A DNA stretch of 33,970 bases from Oceanococcus sp041624435 (GTDB lineage: Bacteria > Pseudomonadota > Gammaproteobacteria > Nevskiales > Oceanococcaceae): contig JBFJVB010000021.1 of NCBI GenBank assembly GCA_041624435.1, positions 1 to 33,970 on the forward strand, given 5' to 3'. The notes under the pieces are model-generated. The model was not told the origin of the DNA and did not search any database. It worked only from the letters and a program-made list of their open reading frames with translations. The translations under genes were made by a program, and so were the position numbers. Of this stretch, positions 33,809 through 33,970 are shown piece after piece (positions within the stretch are counted from its first letter, which is position 1; every line of letters begins with the position of its first letter).

Positions 33809-33970
33809 CTATGGCCTGGTTTCGGCCGTCCAGGGCTGGAACAGCAGGGCCTTCAGATTTTGCTCCTGTGGCTGGCGAAAGGCGTGCAGGCCGATGTGCA
33901 TCTGCAGGTGTCCGTCACGGGGTTGGTCTATGTAGGTGCCGAACAGCCGGTCCCACCAGGGCAGGTTGAA
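33809..33970 (-). CDS. Sterol desaturase / fatty acid hydroxylase family, C-terminal end only
   Basis: The last 53 codons of a gene entering from the right edge read FNLPWWDRLFGTYIDQPRDG, then HLQMHIGL and a closing LLFQPW segment, ending in TAG at 33809. The N-[LYF]-x-x-WDRLFGTY block is the standard C-terminal signature of the fatty acid hydroxylase/sterol desaturase superfamily; the His-box region lies mostly outside the window. The gene is on the same strand as, and 124 nt upstream of, the SDR gene, so the two may be co-transcribed. Confidence 0.8.
   Translation of the reverse strand, partial: FNLPWWDRLFGTYIDQPRDGHLQMHIGLHAFRQPQEQNLKALLFQPWTAETRP

Overview
This is a GC-rich bacterial chromosome segment, most likely from a gammaproteobacterium. 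The best evidence is a complete respiratory complex I (nuo) operon with nuoC and nuoD fused, as in enterobacteria and pseudomonads, and subunits whose sequences and lengths resemble those of Escherichia coli. A DUF1329 protein, a KshA-like Rieske oxygenase, an SDR and a sterol desaturase-type protein suggest an environmental bacterium that handles steroids or other hydrophobic compounds. The order or family is not established; a Nevskiales/Solimonadales-like lineage is only a guess. I saw no rRNA or tRNA genes, insertion sequences, CRISPR arrays or prophage genes.

Left part (1-6200). The window opens inside a secreted protein (minus strand). A decayed PAS-domain fragment (plus strand) follows, then a membrane-anchored class III adenylate cyclase, a DUF1329 exported protein with a perfect 13-bp terminator hairpin, a DUF1704/QEGLA metallopeptidase-like protein (plus strand), and a two-CBS-domain protein just beyond the end of the nuo operon.

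Centre (6216-20733). The nuo operon runs on the minus strand in the order A-B-CD-E-F-G-H-I-J-K-L-M-N. It encodes all the peripheral-arm Fe-S subunits (including the N7 ligands of NuoG) and all the membrane proton-translocating subunits. From nuoE to nuoN every junction overlaps (nine in a row), so translation is probably coupled. Upstream lie an FHA protein with a TagH-like (type VI secretion-associated) C-terminal part and a small membrane protein or lipoprotein.

Right part (22600-33970). This part holds a Bcr/CflA-type MFS transporter, a MAPEG protein, a KshA-like Rieske oxygenase and an exported S8 protease whose C-terminus carries seven G-Y-x-W-G repeats. Divergent from the protease is a two-gene c-di-GMP unit: a sensor with a periplasmic double beta-propeller, degenerate GGDEF and intact EAL, followed with a 4-nt overlap by a membrane diguanylate cyclase. 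The window ends with an SDR lacking the catalytic Tyr and the C-terminus of a sterol desaturase-family protein.

The items most worth follow-up are the repeat-tailed protease with its G8 tract and divergent sensor, the coupled PDE/DGC pair, the Tyr-less SDR, the orphan TagH-like FHA protein and the bacterial DUF1704 protein.
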